Shown here: piece by piece, positions 1 through 8,087 of the stretch
Layout: each line of letters opens with the position of its first letter
Position numbering within the stretch: the stretch's first letter is position 1
Assembly (NCBI GenBank): GCA_019638515.1
Contig: JAHBTS010000010.1
Location: 1-32,082, forward strand
Length of the DNA stretch: 32,082 nt
Origin: Chitinophagales bacterium
GTDB lineage: Bacteria; Bacteroidota; Bacteroidia; Chitinophagales; LD1
Direction: 5' to 3'
Notes under the pieces: model-generated
The model's database searches: none
What the model was told of the DNA's origin: nothing
The model's input: only the letters and a program-made list of their open reading frames with translations
Position numbers and translations under genes: made by a program

Positions 1-1
1 C

Positions 2-589
2 ACATATAGTGTAACCGTAACCAATGCTGCGGGATGCACGGCAAGCGATGCTGTGAACATTACGGTATTTGCCAGTCCGGTAATTCAATTGCCAACAGAT
101 ACTACCATTTACGAAGACAATAAAGTGCTTTTAAATCCTGTTGTAAGCAATGGAGGAAACGGAACATACCAATGGGATCCACCTACATTCTTAAGTTGTG
201 TTGATTGTAAAAATACGGTAGCAAGTCCTGTTGATACCATCAGCTATACGCTGCACTATGCTGATGCCAATAAGTGTACTGCCACGGCTATGGTAACAGT
301 AAATGTAATTACGGGTATTAAAATTTATATGCCTAATGTGTTTTCTCCAAACAACGATGGCAATAACGATATCCTTTTACCTATGGGAATTGGTATAAAA
401 GCTATTGCTTGGAAAGTATTTAACCGTTGGGGCGAACTGGTATTTGAATCTAACGATACACATTTGGGATGGGATGGCACTTTTAAAGGATCGGCACAAC
501 CTTCGGGCGTGTATGTGTACACCATGAAAGTTACATTTATGAATACCACTACTCAACAATACAAAGGCAGCGTTTCTTTAATTAGGTAA
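2..589 (+). CDS. C-terminal part of a secreted protein with T9SS type B sorting domain (5' end outside window)
   Basis: The reading frame is open from the window edge, so only the last 195 residues are seen. The visible part starts inside an immunoglobulin/PKD-like beta-sandwich repeat (TYSVTVTNAAGC), continues through a second one (about 85 residues with the pattern LSCVDCKNTVASP and SYTLHYADANKC), and ends with a gliding-motility-associated C-terminal domain: MPNVFSPNNDGNND, then FNRWGELVFES, GWDGTFKG and SGVYVYTMKVTF. This domain is the export signal of type B substrates of the Bacteroidota type IX secretion system, which are moved across the outer membrane and attached to the surface or released. 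The function of the mature protein (adhesin, enzyme or other) cannot be told from this fragment. An internal ATG at 53 exists but is not the true start because the preceding codons continue the same repeat. Confidence 0.9.
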   Translation, partial: TYSVTVTNAAGCTASDAVNITVFASPVIQLPTDTTIYEDNKVLLNPVVSNGGNGTYQWDPPTFLSCVDCKNTVASPVDTISYTLHYADANKCTATAMVTVNVITGIKIYMPNVFSPNNDGNNDILLPMGIGIKAIAWKVFNRWGELVFESNDTHLGWDGTFKGSAQPSGVYVYTMKVTFMNTTTQQYKGSVSLIR

Positions 590-915
590 TTTTTGCAGCG
601 CATTCTTTTTTAAAATACTTATTTTCGAAACAGAAAGTTCTTTCACACCATATCCCACACAGATTGATGCGTTAGTTGGATATTTATTTTCAAACCGAGC
701 TTAAAATTGTAGTGTCAATGGCGGGCTGCATTCTTTTCTTTCGGGAAAAGAACTTCGTCCACAAAACAAGTTAACGGCAGATTACAGCGATGCTGCTCAG
801 CTCAAATCCTGATTTTAGTTAAGCAACTTAACGTCAGGCATCTGTGTGGGTTTCTTTCTTTAAGAAAGTAGCACCATTAACCTAAAACAAATTGAAATTT
901 ACTTACAAACTGTGC
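590..915. other. Gene-free stretch with inverted repeats
   Basis: No credible gene is seen in these 326 bp. The stretch contains an 11-bp perfect inverted repeat (CCCACACAGAT at 654-664 and its complement at 840-850), whose similarity continues imperfectly inward for about 15 bp. Smaller hairpins lie inside and beside it: TTCTTTTC at 731-738 with its complement at 745-752, GTTAAG-CAA-CTTAAC at 818-832, and CTTTC-TTTAA-GAAAG around 855-870. It separates two convergent transcription units. It could be a decayed small mobile element (MITE-like) or simply structured spacer; nothing here encodes a transposase. Confidence 0.5.
654..850. repeat. Imperfect inverted repeat, arms about 25 bp, span about 200 bp
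   Basis: The left arm starts CCCACACAGAT at 654. The right arm ends with its exact complement at 850. Beyond the perfect 11 bp, the left arm (TGATGCGTTAGTTG) and the complement of the right arm (GCCTGACGTTAAGTTG) still align with gaps. No target-site duplication was recognised. Confidence 0.5.
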
Positions 916-1278
916 TTATCTAAAATAAGATAAGTCTTTCTGCGGAGGCTCGTTGTTATTATCGCTAGAAGATGGCGGTGTTTCATCATCGTAATACTCC
1001 ACATCCGGATAGCGCATTAAACGAGAGCGGAAAAAGAAAAACAATCCTACTTCTACTAAAAGCGAAAGAGGTAAATACGGTATTATTTCTTTTAATTTTT
1101 CGGGATTGGAAAAAGTATCCTTACCAACTGCAAACATAAGTGCAACCACAAATAAAATACTGGTCGCCACATAACTGAGTACAAAATTCAATACCCATTT
1201 ATTGGGAACAAGCCCTTTGCTCACTGCCAGTTTATGGATTTTGAATCCAAAAAAAATCAATAGAAATATATCTAACAT
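916..1278 (-). CDS. Small membrane protein of unknown function
   Basis: This gene encodes 120 residues starting at the ATG at 1278, 10 nt after the stop codon of the DUF3467 gene. An upstream extension to 1359 is open but would run through the end of that neighbour and reads like shadow sequence. The protein has three hydrophobic segments: about residues 1-15 (MLDIFLLIFFGF), 29-51 (LNFVLSYVATSILFVVALMFAVG) and 67-85 (IPYLPLSLLVEVGLFFFFRS). A hydrophilic, acidic, Ser/Asn/Pro-rich tail follows, presumably cytoplasmic. I do not recognise a family. The close spacing suggests co-transcription with the DUF3467 gene and perhaps guaB. Confidence 0.65.
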   Translation of the reverse strand: MLDIFLLIFFGFKIHKLAVSKGLVPNKWVLNFVLSYVATSILFVVALMFAVGKDTFSNPEKLKEIIPYLPLSLLVEVGLFFFFRSRLMRYPDVEYYDDETPPSSSDNNNEPPQKDLSYFR

Positions 1279-1288
1279 ACTTACTTTT

Positions 1289-1603
1289 TTAGGCCTGTGC
1301 CACAGGGCCAAATCCCATAGGGAATGGAGGCGGCATATCATCTTCTTGAATAGAACCAAATTGGGCTTCGTACTTATCTATGTTATCGCGCAATGCACGA
1401 ATAAGACGTTTTGCGTGCTGGGGAGAAAGTATAATACGCGACTTTACTTTTGCCTTAGGCATATTGGGTACTAAACGAATAAAATCTACCACAAACTCGC
1501 TGTTTGAGTGCGAAATAATTGCGAGATTAGAATATACGCCTTCTGCTACTTCTTCAGAGAGTTCAATATTTATTTGGTTTTCAACGGGAGGTTGCTGTTC
1601 CAT
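1289..1603 (-). CDS. DUF3467 domain protein
   Basis: This 104-residue protein matches the small DUF3467 family common in Bacteroidota. Recognisable stretches are INIELSEEVAEGVYSNLA, HSNSEFVVDFIRLVP and KAKVKSRIILSPQHAKRL, followed by an amphipathic segment RALRDNIDKYEAQFG and a Pro/Gly-rich tail (about residues 91-104). It is predicted cytoplasmic, with no signal or membrane segment. The biochemical role of the family is unknown to me; the strongly conserved core (about residues 12-85) looks like a small folded domain, perhaps nucleic-acid- or protein-binding, but that is a guess. It lies 65 bp downstream of guaB on the same strand and is followed after 10 nt by the membrane protein gene. Confidence 0.85.
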   Translation of the reverse strand: MEQQPPVENQINIELSEEVAEGVYSNLAIISHSNSEFVVDFIRLVPNMPKAKVKSRIILSPQHAKRLIRALRDNIDKYEAQFGSIQEDDMPPPFPMGFGPVAQA

Positions 1604-1668
1604 TGTTTATATATGTTTTGTTGCAATGTTATGGTAATAGACTGTATTTATTTCAGAAAAAAACAAAA

Positions 1669-3147
1669 TCACTTACGGCTGTAATTAGGAGCTTCTTTGG
1701 TGATGCTTACATCGTGTGGATGCGATTCTGCCACGCCTGCCGAAGTAATGCGCACAAACTGTGCTTGCTGTAATGTCTTTATATTTTTAGCTCCGCAATA
1801 GCCCATGCCGGCACGTAAGCCGCCAATGTATTGGTACATTACTTCGCTCACACTGCCTTTGTATGGCACTCTGCCTACAATTCCTTCGGGTACCAGCTTT
1901 TTAATATCGTCTTCCACATCTTGAAAATAGCGATCTTTTGAACCTTCTTTCATGGCTTCTACGCTGCCCATACCGCGGTAACTCTTAAACTTTCTTCCTT
2001 CGTAGATTATTGTTTCTCCGGGGCTTTCGTCTGTTCCTGCAAATATGCCGCCTGCCATTACGGTATCGGCTCCGGCAGCTATTGCCTTTACAATATCGCC
2101 AGTGTAGCGAATACCACCATCACCAATAATTGGCACTCCTGCTTTTTTAGCAGCTTTGCTGGCTTCGTAAATTGCTGAAAGTTGCGGTACGCCTACTCCT
2201 GCAACTACTCTCGTAGTGCAAATAGAACCCGGCCCCACTCCTACTTTTACACCATCTACACCGGCATCTATCAATGCCTTTGCGCCTGCCTCGGTAGCTA
2301 CATTGCCACCAATTATTTCGAGTTGCTTAAAGGTTTGTTTTGCTTTTTTTATGGCAGTTAATACTCCTTTCGAATGTCCGTGGGCAGTATCTATACAAAC
2401 TACATCTACTCCCACATTTACCAATGCCTCTATGCGCTCCAACATATCGGGAGTAACGCCCACTGCAGCTCCGCAAAGCAATCTTCCCAACGAGTCTTTG
2501 GCGGCATTGGGATGGCTGCGTAATTTTAAAATATCTTTGTAGGTAATTAAGCCAACCAATTTGCCACCTTTATCTATTACGGGTAGCTTTTCAATTTTAT
2601 ACTGCTCCAGAATTTTTTCTGCCTGCTTTAGGTTCGTTCCTTTGGGTGCGGTAATGAGTTTTTCTTTTGTCATTACTTCCACCACTTTGCGTTTGTTATT
2701 TTTTTCAAAACGCAAATCGCGATTAGTTAAAATACCAATGAGTTTTCCGGTTTTGTTTACGATTGGAATGCCCCCAATTCTGTTTTCACTCATAATTTTA
2801 TGAGCATCTCCAATTACGGCATCTTCTAAAAGTATTATTGGGTCAATTATCATGCCGCTATCTGCCCGCTTTACTTTGCGTACCATTTCTGCCTGTTGCT
2901 CTTTGGGCATATTTTTGTGTATCATACCAATGCCGCCAACCCGCGCCACTGCTATTGCCAATGCCGATTCGGTTACGGTATCCATAGCGGCCGACACCAA
3001 TGGAACATTGATGGTTAAATTCTTGGTAAGTTTTGTTGAAATATCTACTTCGCGCGGAAGTATTTCGGAATGTGCGGGAATTAAAAGTACATCATCAAAT
3101 GTAATTCCATCGTAACTGAACTTGTTGTCAGAAATATTTCTTGCCAT
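1669..3147 (-). CDS. guaB: Inosine-5'-monophosphate dehydrogenase
   Basis: It catalyses the NAD+-dependent oxidation of IMP to XMP, the committed step of GMP synthesis, in the cytoplasm as a tetramer. The 492 residues cover the whole family length: the N-terminal barrel strand with [15 protein letters not shown], two CBS domains (about residues 95-205, the usual site of adenine nucleotide control) and the catalytic loop GPGSICTTR with the nucleophile Cys310. The [10 protein letters not shown] phosphate-binding segment, the YRGMGS loop and the flap RYFQ follow. I chose the ATG at 3147; a TTG two codons upstream is open, but [10 protein letters not shown] is the natural start, and a promoter -7 element overlaps the upstream option. 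It is divergent from the FTR1 permease gene, with 145 bp between them. Confidence 0.97.
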   Translation of the reverse strand: MARNISDNKFSYDGITFDDVLLIPAHSEILPREVDISTKLTKNLTINVPLVSAAMDTVTESALAIAVARVGGIGMIHKNMPKEQQAEMVRKVKRADSGMIIDPIILLEDAVIGDAHKIMSENRIGGIPIVNKTGKLIGILTNRDLRFEKNNKRKVVEVMTKEKLITAPKGTNLKQAEKILEQYKIEKLPVIDKGGKLVGLITYKDILKLRSHPNAAKDSLGRLLCGAAVGVTPDMLERIEALVNVGVDVVCIDTAHGHSKGVLTAIKKAKQTFKQLEIIGGNVATEAGAKALIDAGVDGVKVGVGPGSICTTRVVAGVGVPQLSAIYEASKAAKKAGVPIIGDGGIRYTGDIVKAIAAGADTVMAGGIFAGTDESPGETIIYEGRKFKSYRGMGSVEAMKEGSKDRYFQDVEDDIKKLVPEGIVGRVPYKGSVSEVMYQYIGGLRAGMGYCGAKNIKTLQQAQFVRITSAGVAESHPHDVSITKEAPNYSRK

Positions 3148-3150
3148 GTG

Positions 3151-3158
3151 CAAACCTA
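3151..3158 (-). promoter_or_regulatory. Candidate -7 element of guaB
   Basis: Read on the minus strand this is TAGGTTTG, an exact fit to the Bacteroidota -7 consensus TAnnTTTG. A weak -33 match (TTTC, complement of 3177-3180) lies 18 nt upstream. The element ends only 3 nt before the guaB ATG, so transcription would begin at or very near the start codon. Confidence 0.5.
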
Positions 3159-3292
3159 CAAATTTTTTTTTTCCGTGAAATGCGATTTTGGGTATTACAC
3201 AAAAATATGAACTACGCTTTCTTACGATTTAAACCTCCGCTTCAAAAAAAATACTTCATTTGCGTTGTTTATACAAATTCTAAATAAGAAAA

Positions 3293-5146
3293 GTGAAGCA
3301 GTTTTTAGTTATATCTACTATAGTTTTATTGAGTTTAGTGCCGGCAAAAGCCAACCAAGAAAAGGTTAGGAATTTAGTTCACACACTCGACTACATAGCC
3401 CGCGATTACCAACATGCCATAGCAAATGGCAATGTAAAAGATGCAGATGAGTATGCCGAGATGCAAGAATTTAGCGAGGCACTCACCAAACAAATTACAG
3501 AACTACAATTTACCGAACAAGATTCTACAAGCATTGCTATAAACTCTATTAAGAAACTTATTTCTGAAAAAGCCGATGCCACTATTGTATCGGCCGAAGC
3601 CACTGCGTTGCGCCAAAAACTCATTGCACACTACGGCATCAACACTGCTCCTGCTCTGTATCCCGACATTGCCAATGGCAAAAATATTTTTAAAGCCCAC
3701 TGTGCCGCCTGCCATGGTGAAAATGGTGCCGGTGATGGTCCCGAAGGCATACACTTAAAACCTGCACCGCGCAACTTTCATGACGATGCCATTGTGGGTG
3801 CACTCAGCCCTTTCGCCATATTCAATACCGTACGCGTGGGCATAGAAGGAACAGGTATGGTTGCCAACACTAGCCTGAGCGAAAAAGAAGTGTGGGATGT
3901 TGCCTTTTATGTGTTGGCACTTCGCTATAATGGAAAAAAGAGCGAAACAGTTATTCCTGAAATTTCTTTAGATGAAATTGCCGTGCACTCCGATAACACC
4001 TTCAAAGAAAAAGGCTGGAGCGCAGCGCAAATTCAGCAACTAAGAAACCGCCTACCGCAAGAAGCCAACAACATCTTTTTATCGCGCACAGAAAAACTAT
4101 TAAAAGAAGCACTGGCTGCCTACGAAAATGCCGATTACAAAACTGCCGAACGCCTTGCTATATCTGCATACTTAGAAGGCGTAGAACCGGTAGAAATTCA
4201 CCTTAGCAACGTAAATACCACAGCAGCAAAAGAATTAGAAGATAATGTTACCGAGGTGCGACTGCTCATGAAAAAAAATGCCCCTGTCGAAGAAGTAAAA
4301 GCCGCAGTAGAAAAAGCAATACGCAGCGTAGGTGTGGCCTCTGCCGCATTAGAAAACAACAACGTGTCGTTTTGGATGGCATTTTCAATAACACTAATTA
4401 TTTTATTACGCGAAGGTCTAGAAGCCTTCTTGGTGATTATGGTACTGCTTGCCATTTTAGATCGCTCCAACCTTGGTGAACGCAAAAAATACATCCACCT
4501 TGGGTGGATTTCTGCCATAGCCATTGGAGTAGTAATTTGGATAGTAAGCGGCAAAGCCATTCAATCCAGCATTACCAATATGGAACTTATGGAAGGCATT
4601 ATAGCACTAGTTGCAGTAAGTGTGTTGATATATGTTGGCTTTTGGCTCCACAGTAAAAGCAAAGCCGAAGAGTGGAAAAAATATGTGGGCGAATTAGTAG
4701 CCAAAGCCAATAGCAACAAAAGTGTGTGGGGACTGGCAGCATTGGCCTTTTTTGTATCGTTTCGCGAAGTGTTTGAGAGCCTGCTTTTCCTTTCTGCATT
4801 GCAAATTCAAAGCAAGGGCACACAAACTGCAGCACTCGGAACGGGTATTGTGGCAGCCGGCATTATTGTATTGGCATTGGCATTTATCTCGCATAAATAC
4901 TCTGCCAAGTTGCCCGTTCAGAAACTATTCCAAATATCGGCATTTACCATCAGCGTGCTTGCTTTTGTTTTGGCAGGAAAAGGTATGCACTCTTTTCAAG
5001 AGGCAGGCTTTGTATCAATACATAAAATCAGCTCGTTTCCTGTAATTGAAATTTTGGGTATCTATAACACCATAGAAACACTATCGGCACAAGCGGTTGT
5101 ATTTTTGCTTATTATTGCCTTGCGCTGGTTGAGTTCAAAAAAATAG
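3293..5146 (+). CDS. Cytochrome c / FTR1-family iron permease
   Basis: This predicted inner-membrane iron importer of the FTR1/EfeU type carries its own haem-binding part. Its 617 residues run as follows: a signal peptide (about 1-20, ending AKANQ), a helical region, a cytochrome c domain with haem motif CAACH at 137-141 and later GMVAN (candidate Met ligand), another helical periplasmic region, and a C-terminal permease of about seven hydrophobic segments (from about 360). The permease has the signature REGLEAFLV at 373-381 and a second RExxE motif, REVFE, at 491-495; the glutamates are the known iron-translocating residues of FTR1. The cytochrome may oxidise Fe(II) coupled to transport, but that is inference. 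The start is GTG at 3293, directly before the signal peptide. rpsU follows from its own promoter. Confidence 0.9.
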   Translation: MKQFLVISTIVLLSLVPAKANQEKVRNLVHTLDYIARDYQHAIANGNVKDADEYAEMQEFSEALTKQITELQFTEQDSTSIAINSIKKLISEKADATIVSAEATALRQKLIAHYGINTAPALYPDIANGKNIFKAHCAACHGENGAGDGPEGIHLKPAPRNFHDDAIVGALSPFAIFNTVRVGIEGTGMVANTSLSEKEVWDVAFYVLALRYNGKKSETVIPEISLDEIAVHSDNTFKEKGWSAAQIQQLRNRLPQEANNIFLSRTEKLLKEALAAYENADYKTAERLAISAYLEGVEPVEIHLSNVNTTAAKELEDNVTEVRLLMKKNAPVEEVKAAVEKAIRSVGVASAALENNNVSFWMAFSITLIILLREGLEAFLVIMVLLAILDRSNLGERKKYIHLGWISAIAIGVVIWIVSGKAIQSSITNMELMEGIIALVAVSVLIYVGFWLHSKSKAEEWKKYVGELVAKANSNKSVWGLAALAFFVSFREVFESLLFLSALQIQSKGTQTAALGTGIVAAGIIVLALAFISHKYSAKLPVQKLFQISAFTISVLAFVLAGKGMHSFQEAGFVSIHKISSFPVIEILGIYNTIETLSAQAVVFLLIIALRWLSSKK

Positions 5147-5154
5147 CAATTACT

Positions 5155-5185
5155 TTTGTTTATTTAAATTGAAAAGTTATCTTCG
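5155..5185 (+). promoter_or_regulatory. rpsU promoter (Bacteroidota -33/-7 type)
   Basis: The -33 element TTTG (5155-5158) is followed after exactly 19 nt by TATCTTCG (5178-5185), which matches TAnnTTTG except for one T-to-C change shared with several other promoters in this window. The rpsU ATG is 24 nt downstream, so this transcript would have a short leader. Confidence 0.7.
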
Positions 5186-5209
5186 CACCTCCAAAATTTA
5201 AACAGAATT

Positions 5210-5404
5210 ATGCTAATAGTAGATGCACGCGAATCTGAAAGCATTGACAGAGCTTTAAAAAAGTACAAAAAGAAATTTGAGAAAGCAGGCATTTTGCGTG
5301 AATTGCGCGACCGCCAAGTTTTCACTAAAAAAAGTGTACAGCGCAGAAACGAAGTGTTGCGTGCTGCTTATCACGAGCAAGTGAAAAGAGAGCAATTGGG
5401 ATAA
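5210..5404 (+). CDS. rpsU: 30S ribosomal protein bS21
   Basis: The 64-residue basic protein starts MLIVDARESESIDRALKKYK and contains the S21 signature KKFEKAGILRELRDRQVFTK, ending in a lysine/arginine-rich helix. bS21 binds the 30S subunit near the 3' end of 16S rRNA and affects initiation. Full length for the Bacteroidota form. It is a single-gene unit: its own promoter ends 24 nt upstream and a rho-independent terminator follows about 50 bp after the stop codon. Confidence 0.96.
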   Translation: MLIVDARESESIDRALKKYKKKFEKAGILRELRDRQVFTKKSVQRRNEVLRAAYHEQVKREQLG

Positions 5405-5452
5405 TTCCCATTCTTTAGGTTTGATTACAGGTTAATAACAAATAGGCTAAAG

Positions 5453-5484
5453 CCCGTTGCAACTTACGTTGTAACGGGTTTTTT
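5453..5484 (+). terminator. Rho-independent terminator of rpsU
   Basis: An 11-bp stem (CCCGTTGCAAC at 5453-5463 with GTTGTAACGGG at 5468-5478, one G-T pair) and a 4-nt loop are followed by six T residues (5479-5484). Confidence 0.88.
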
Positions 5485-5539
5485 GTGCTTTTTACCACCC
5501 TACTTCTAACCTAAATACCTTTCTAAGAAAAAAATCTTG

Positions 5540-5547
5540 TACTTTCG
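5540..5547 (+). promoter_or_regulatory. Candidate -7 element of the L,D-transpeptidase-like gene
   Basis: TACTTTCG fits TAnnTT(T/C)G and ends 5 nt before the GTG start at 5553. No good TTTG is seen about 19 nt upstream, so the call rests on the -7 element and on the same arrangement at other genes here. Confidence 0.4.
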
Positions 5548-5552
5548 CTAAA

Positions 5553-6233
5553 GTGAGAAAAGCTATTGCCATATTTTTTGTATTACTGTTGGGCAGCAGG
5601 TATGTACATGCCGAAAAGCCCCACACTCCTTTTGTATCATTGGCTGAAGCTATGAGAACTTACGAACAGTTGAATTTACAACAACTGGGGCTTAATAAAT
5701 CTATCTTCCAAAAAGCATTAAAAGGCTTTGAAAAGTTATTACAACAAGGAAAGATAAATTCCGAAATTTTATCGGTATGCGATTTCTCCAAGTCTTCGAA
5801 CGAAAAAAGACTATTTGTAATAGACCTTGCCAAAAGGCAAGTATTGTTTAACTCATTGGTAGCACACGGTAAAAACACAGGCGAAGAATTTGCTTCAAGG
5901 TTTTCGAACGAACCTTCGAGCTACCAAAGCAGCTTAGGCTTTTACATTACAGGCGATACATACCAAGGGAAACATGGATTATCGCTAAAGTTAGAAGGTG
6001 TAGAAAAGGGCTTTAACGATAATGCCGAAAAACGTGCCATTGTAATGCATGGAGCCGATTATGTAAGCGAAAATTTTATTGCCGAGCAAGGAAGATTGGG
6101 CAGAAGTTTCGGCTGCCCAAGTGTGCCAATGGAATTGCGCGACCATATTATTAACGCACTCAAAGGAGGCAGTTGCCTTTTTATCTTTTATCCCGATAAA
6201 AATTATCTGGCAAAATCGCATTTAATAAAGTAG
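5553..6233 (+). CDS. Murein L,D-transpeptidase catalytic domain family protein (YkuD_2 type)
   Basis: This is a predicted exported cell-wall enzyme of 226 residues. A signal peptide occupies about residues 1-20 (MRKAIAIFFVLLLGSRYVHA). The C-terminal half holds the L,D-transpeptidase-like catalytic pattern: His166 in VMHGADYVS and, in RSFGCPSVP, the nucleophile Cys188. Family members form or exchange 3-3 or lipoprotein cross-links in peptidoglycan, but the YkuD_2 branch is poorly studied, so the exact reaction is uncertain. The middle part (FVIDLAKRQVLFNSLVAHGKNTGEEFASRFSN shortened to its key words VIDL, VAHGKNTG) is typical of this branch. The start is GTG at 5553, directly before the signal peptide; no better ATG exists upstream. 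The gene stands alone between the rpsU terminator and a 301-bp spacer. Confidence 0.88.
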   Translation: MRKAIAIFFVLLLGSRYVHAEKPHTPFVSLAEAMRTYEQLNLQQLGLNKSIFQKALKGFEKLLQQGKINSEILSVCDFSKSSNEKRLFVIDLAKRQVLFNSLVAHGKNTGEEFASRFSNEPSSYQSSLGFYITGDTYQGKHGLSLKLEGVEKGFNDNAEKRAIVMHGADYVSENFIAEQGRLGRSFGCPSVPMELRDHIINALKGGSCLFIFYPDKNYLAKSHLIK

Positions 6234-6534
6234 CAGATTCGCTTCTGTTTCATACAACTCTTTCACCAAAAGTACATTGGTTTCATAGCGTTTTATTGGG
6301 CTTCAACATTGGTTGTTTCACCTTTTCTACTACTAAATTTTTCTATACTAAAGAACCAAAAGGTAATACTATAGATAATCGATGAATACAGAATGTAGTG
6401 AAGCAAACCACAGTCAATAATGTTTCCTTTTATGGCGCAGAATAAGTTTGCATCTATTCATAATACATACTAAACTACCCGCATCGGTATTAGTAATTTT
6501 GAGAAAAAAGGTATCTATGCCTCAATAATTACAA
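6234..6534. other. Intergenic spacer without recognisable gene
   Basis: These 301 bp between the L,D-transpeptidase-like gene and fabH are AT-rich. I see no tRNA, clear hairpin terminator or convincing open frame. TAATTTTG at 6494-6501 matches the -7 consensus and could serve fabH with a leader of about 30 nt, but no -33 element precedes it at the right distance. Confidence 0.5.
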
Positions 6535-7521
6535 GTGAAAAATAGAGCCGCCATAACAGCCGTAGCATCTTACTATCCTGAAGATGTACTTTCCAACAAA
6601 ATATTGGAAACAATGGTAGAAACATCCGATGAATGGATTTTTGAAAGAACAGGAATTAAAGAACGAAGAATATTGAAAGGTGAAAACAAAGGTACCTCTG
6701 CCATGGCAATTCCCGCAGTACAAAAACTACTGCGCGAAAAACAACTATCGCCCGAAGAAGTAGATTTACTTATTTGCTGTACCGTAACGCCCGATTACGT
6801 ATTTCCCGCTACCGCCAATATTATTTCCGATAAATGTGGTTTGGTAAACGCATTTAGCTACGACATAAATGCCGCATGTTCCGGTTTTCTTTTTGGTTTG
6901 CTCACAGCATCAAAGTATATTGAAAGTGGCGCGTACAAAAAGGTAATTGTGGTGGGAGCAGATAAAATGTCTTCTATTATTGATTATACCGATCGCCAAA
7001 CTTGTGTAATTTTTGGCGATGCAGCAGCAGCCGTATTGCTCGAACCATGCAGCAGCGAATTTGGAATTCAAGATGCAGAAATGGGCACCGATGGTTCCGG
7101 CTTCCAATTTCTGCACCAAAAAGCAGGAGGCTCTGCCTTACCGCCCAGTGCAGCCACCGTAGAACAAAAATTGCACTACGTTTACCAAGAAGGAAAATCG
7201 GTATTTAAAGTTGCCGTAACCAAAGTTACCGAGTGTGTTAGCGAAATAATGAAACGCCATGCACTAAGTGCACAGGATGTGCACTGGTTTGTGCCACACC
7301 AAGCCAATATTAGAATTATTGAAGCCGTAAACCAGCGCATAGGATTTAATCCCGAAAGAGTAACCGTAAACATTCAACGTTATGGCAATACCACCAATGC
7401 AACCATTCCACTTTGCTTAGATGAATGGAAAACAAAATTTAAAAAGGGCGACAACCTTATTCTTGCTACATTTGGCGGTGGCTTTACTTGGGGAGCCATT
7501 TACTTAAAATGGGCAATATAA
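6535..7521 (+). CDS. fabH: 3-oxoacyl-[acyl-carrier-protein] synthase III
   Basis: KAS III condenses acetyl-CoA (or a branched acyl-CoA) with malonyl-ACP to start fatty acid synthesis in the cytoplasm. The 328 residues are full length, with the N-terminal TSDEWIFERTGIKERR block and the catalytic triad Cys115 (in NAACSGFLFG), His255 (in VPHQANIRI) and Asn285 (in YGNTTNA). The thiolase-fold C-terminal glycine loop FGGGFTWGA follows. The start is GTG at 6535; the first residues KNRAAITAVASYYPE match the family's first strand, so no longer start is needed. The gene is isolated from other fatty-acid genes (no plsX or rpmF upstream), and a small P-loop kinase-like gene follows after 7 nt, so the two are probably co-transcribed. 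Confidence 0.96.
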   Translation: MKNRAAITAVASYYPEDVLSNKILETMVETSDEWIFERTGIKERRILKGENKGTSAMAIPAVQKLLREKQLSPEEVDLLICCTVTPDYVFPATANIISDKCGLVNAFSYDINAACSGFLFGLLTASKYIESGAYKKVIVVGADKMSSIIDYTDRQTCVIFGDAAAAVLLEPCSSEFGIQDAEMGTDGSGFQFLHQKAGGSALPPSAATVEQKLHYVYQEGKSVFKVAVTKVTECVSEIMKRHALSAQDVHWFVPHQANIRIIEAVNQRIGFNPERVTVNIQRYGNTTNATIPLCLDEWKTKFKKGDNLILATFGGGFTWGAIYLKWAI

Positions 7522-7528
7522 ATTGAGT

Positions 7529-8086
7529 ATGCGCATAATTGGGATTACAGGAACCTTAGGTGCCGGAAAAGGTACCATCGTAGAATATCTTCAAAACCAA
7601 CATGGCTTTTTACACTTTTCGGTACGCGATTTTTTAAGTGCCGAAATAGTGAAAAGAAAACTACCGCTCAACCGCGATAGCATGGTAGAAGTAGCCAACG
7701 AACTGCGTGCAAAATATTCACCAAGTTATATTGTAGAGCAACTCTACGAATTGGCAAAAAAATCGGGCAAAAACAGCATTATAGAAAGTATAAGAACTAT
7801 GGGTGAAGTTAAAGCCCTGCGCCAATTGCACGGCTTTAGATTGCTGGCCGTAGATGCTGCTCCGGAACTTCGCTACCAAAGAATTTCGGAAAGAAAAAGT
7901 GCTACCGATTCTGTTTCGTTTGAAACTTTTATGGATAATGAAAGGCGTGAAATGGTTTCTACCGATGAAACCAAACAAAATCTTTCGGCATGTATTGCTG
8001 CAGCCGATTTCAAGCTCATGAACGATGGTACTTTTGAAGAGCTTTATGCACAAATAGAAGATGGATTAAAACAAGTTTACAAGTAA
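7529..8086 (+). CDS. Small P-loop nucleotide kinase-like protein
   Basis: This 185-residue cytoplasmic protein begins with a strand and Walker A loop (IIGITGTLGAGKGT, Lys14), as in dephospho-CoA kinase, adenylate kinase and dNMP kinases. After it come FSVRDFLSAEIVKR, a DSMVEVANELRAKY helix, and later SIRTMGEVKALRQ, VDAAPELRYQRISERKS and FMDNERREM. The last segments resemble the lid and base-binding parts of such kinases. The substrate is unknown; a nucleotide or CoA precursor is a guess based on the fold and the fabH neighbour. I chose ATG 7529 over an in-frame TTG at 7523. It is convergent with addB, with one base between the two stop codons. Confidence 0.7.
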   Translation: MRIIGITGTLGAGKGTIVEYLQNQHGFLHFSVRDFLSAEIVKRKLPLNRDSMVEVANELRAKYSPSYIVEQLYELAKKSGKNSIIESIRTMGEVKALRQLHGFRLLAVDAAPELRYQRISERKSATDSVSFETFMDNERREMVSTDETKQNLSACIAAADFKLMNDGTFEELYAQIEDGLKQVYK

Positions 8087-8087
8087 A

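Noticed and set aside
3148..3292. Purine riboswitch upstream of guaB
   Set aside because: The -7 element lies 3 nt from the ATG, leaving no room for a leader, and no riboswitch-like stems are visible.
6234..6534. tRNA or small RNA gene in the spacer before fabH
   Set aside because: No cloverleaf, conserved T-arm sequence or terminator hairpin could be found.
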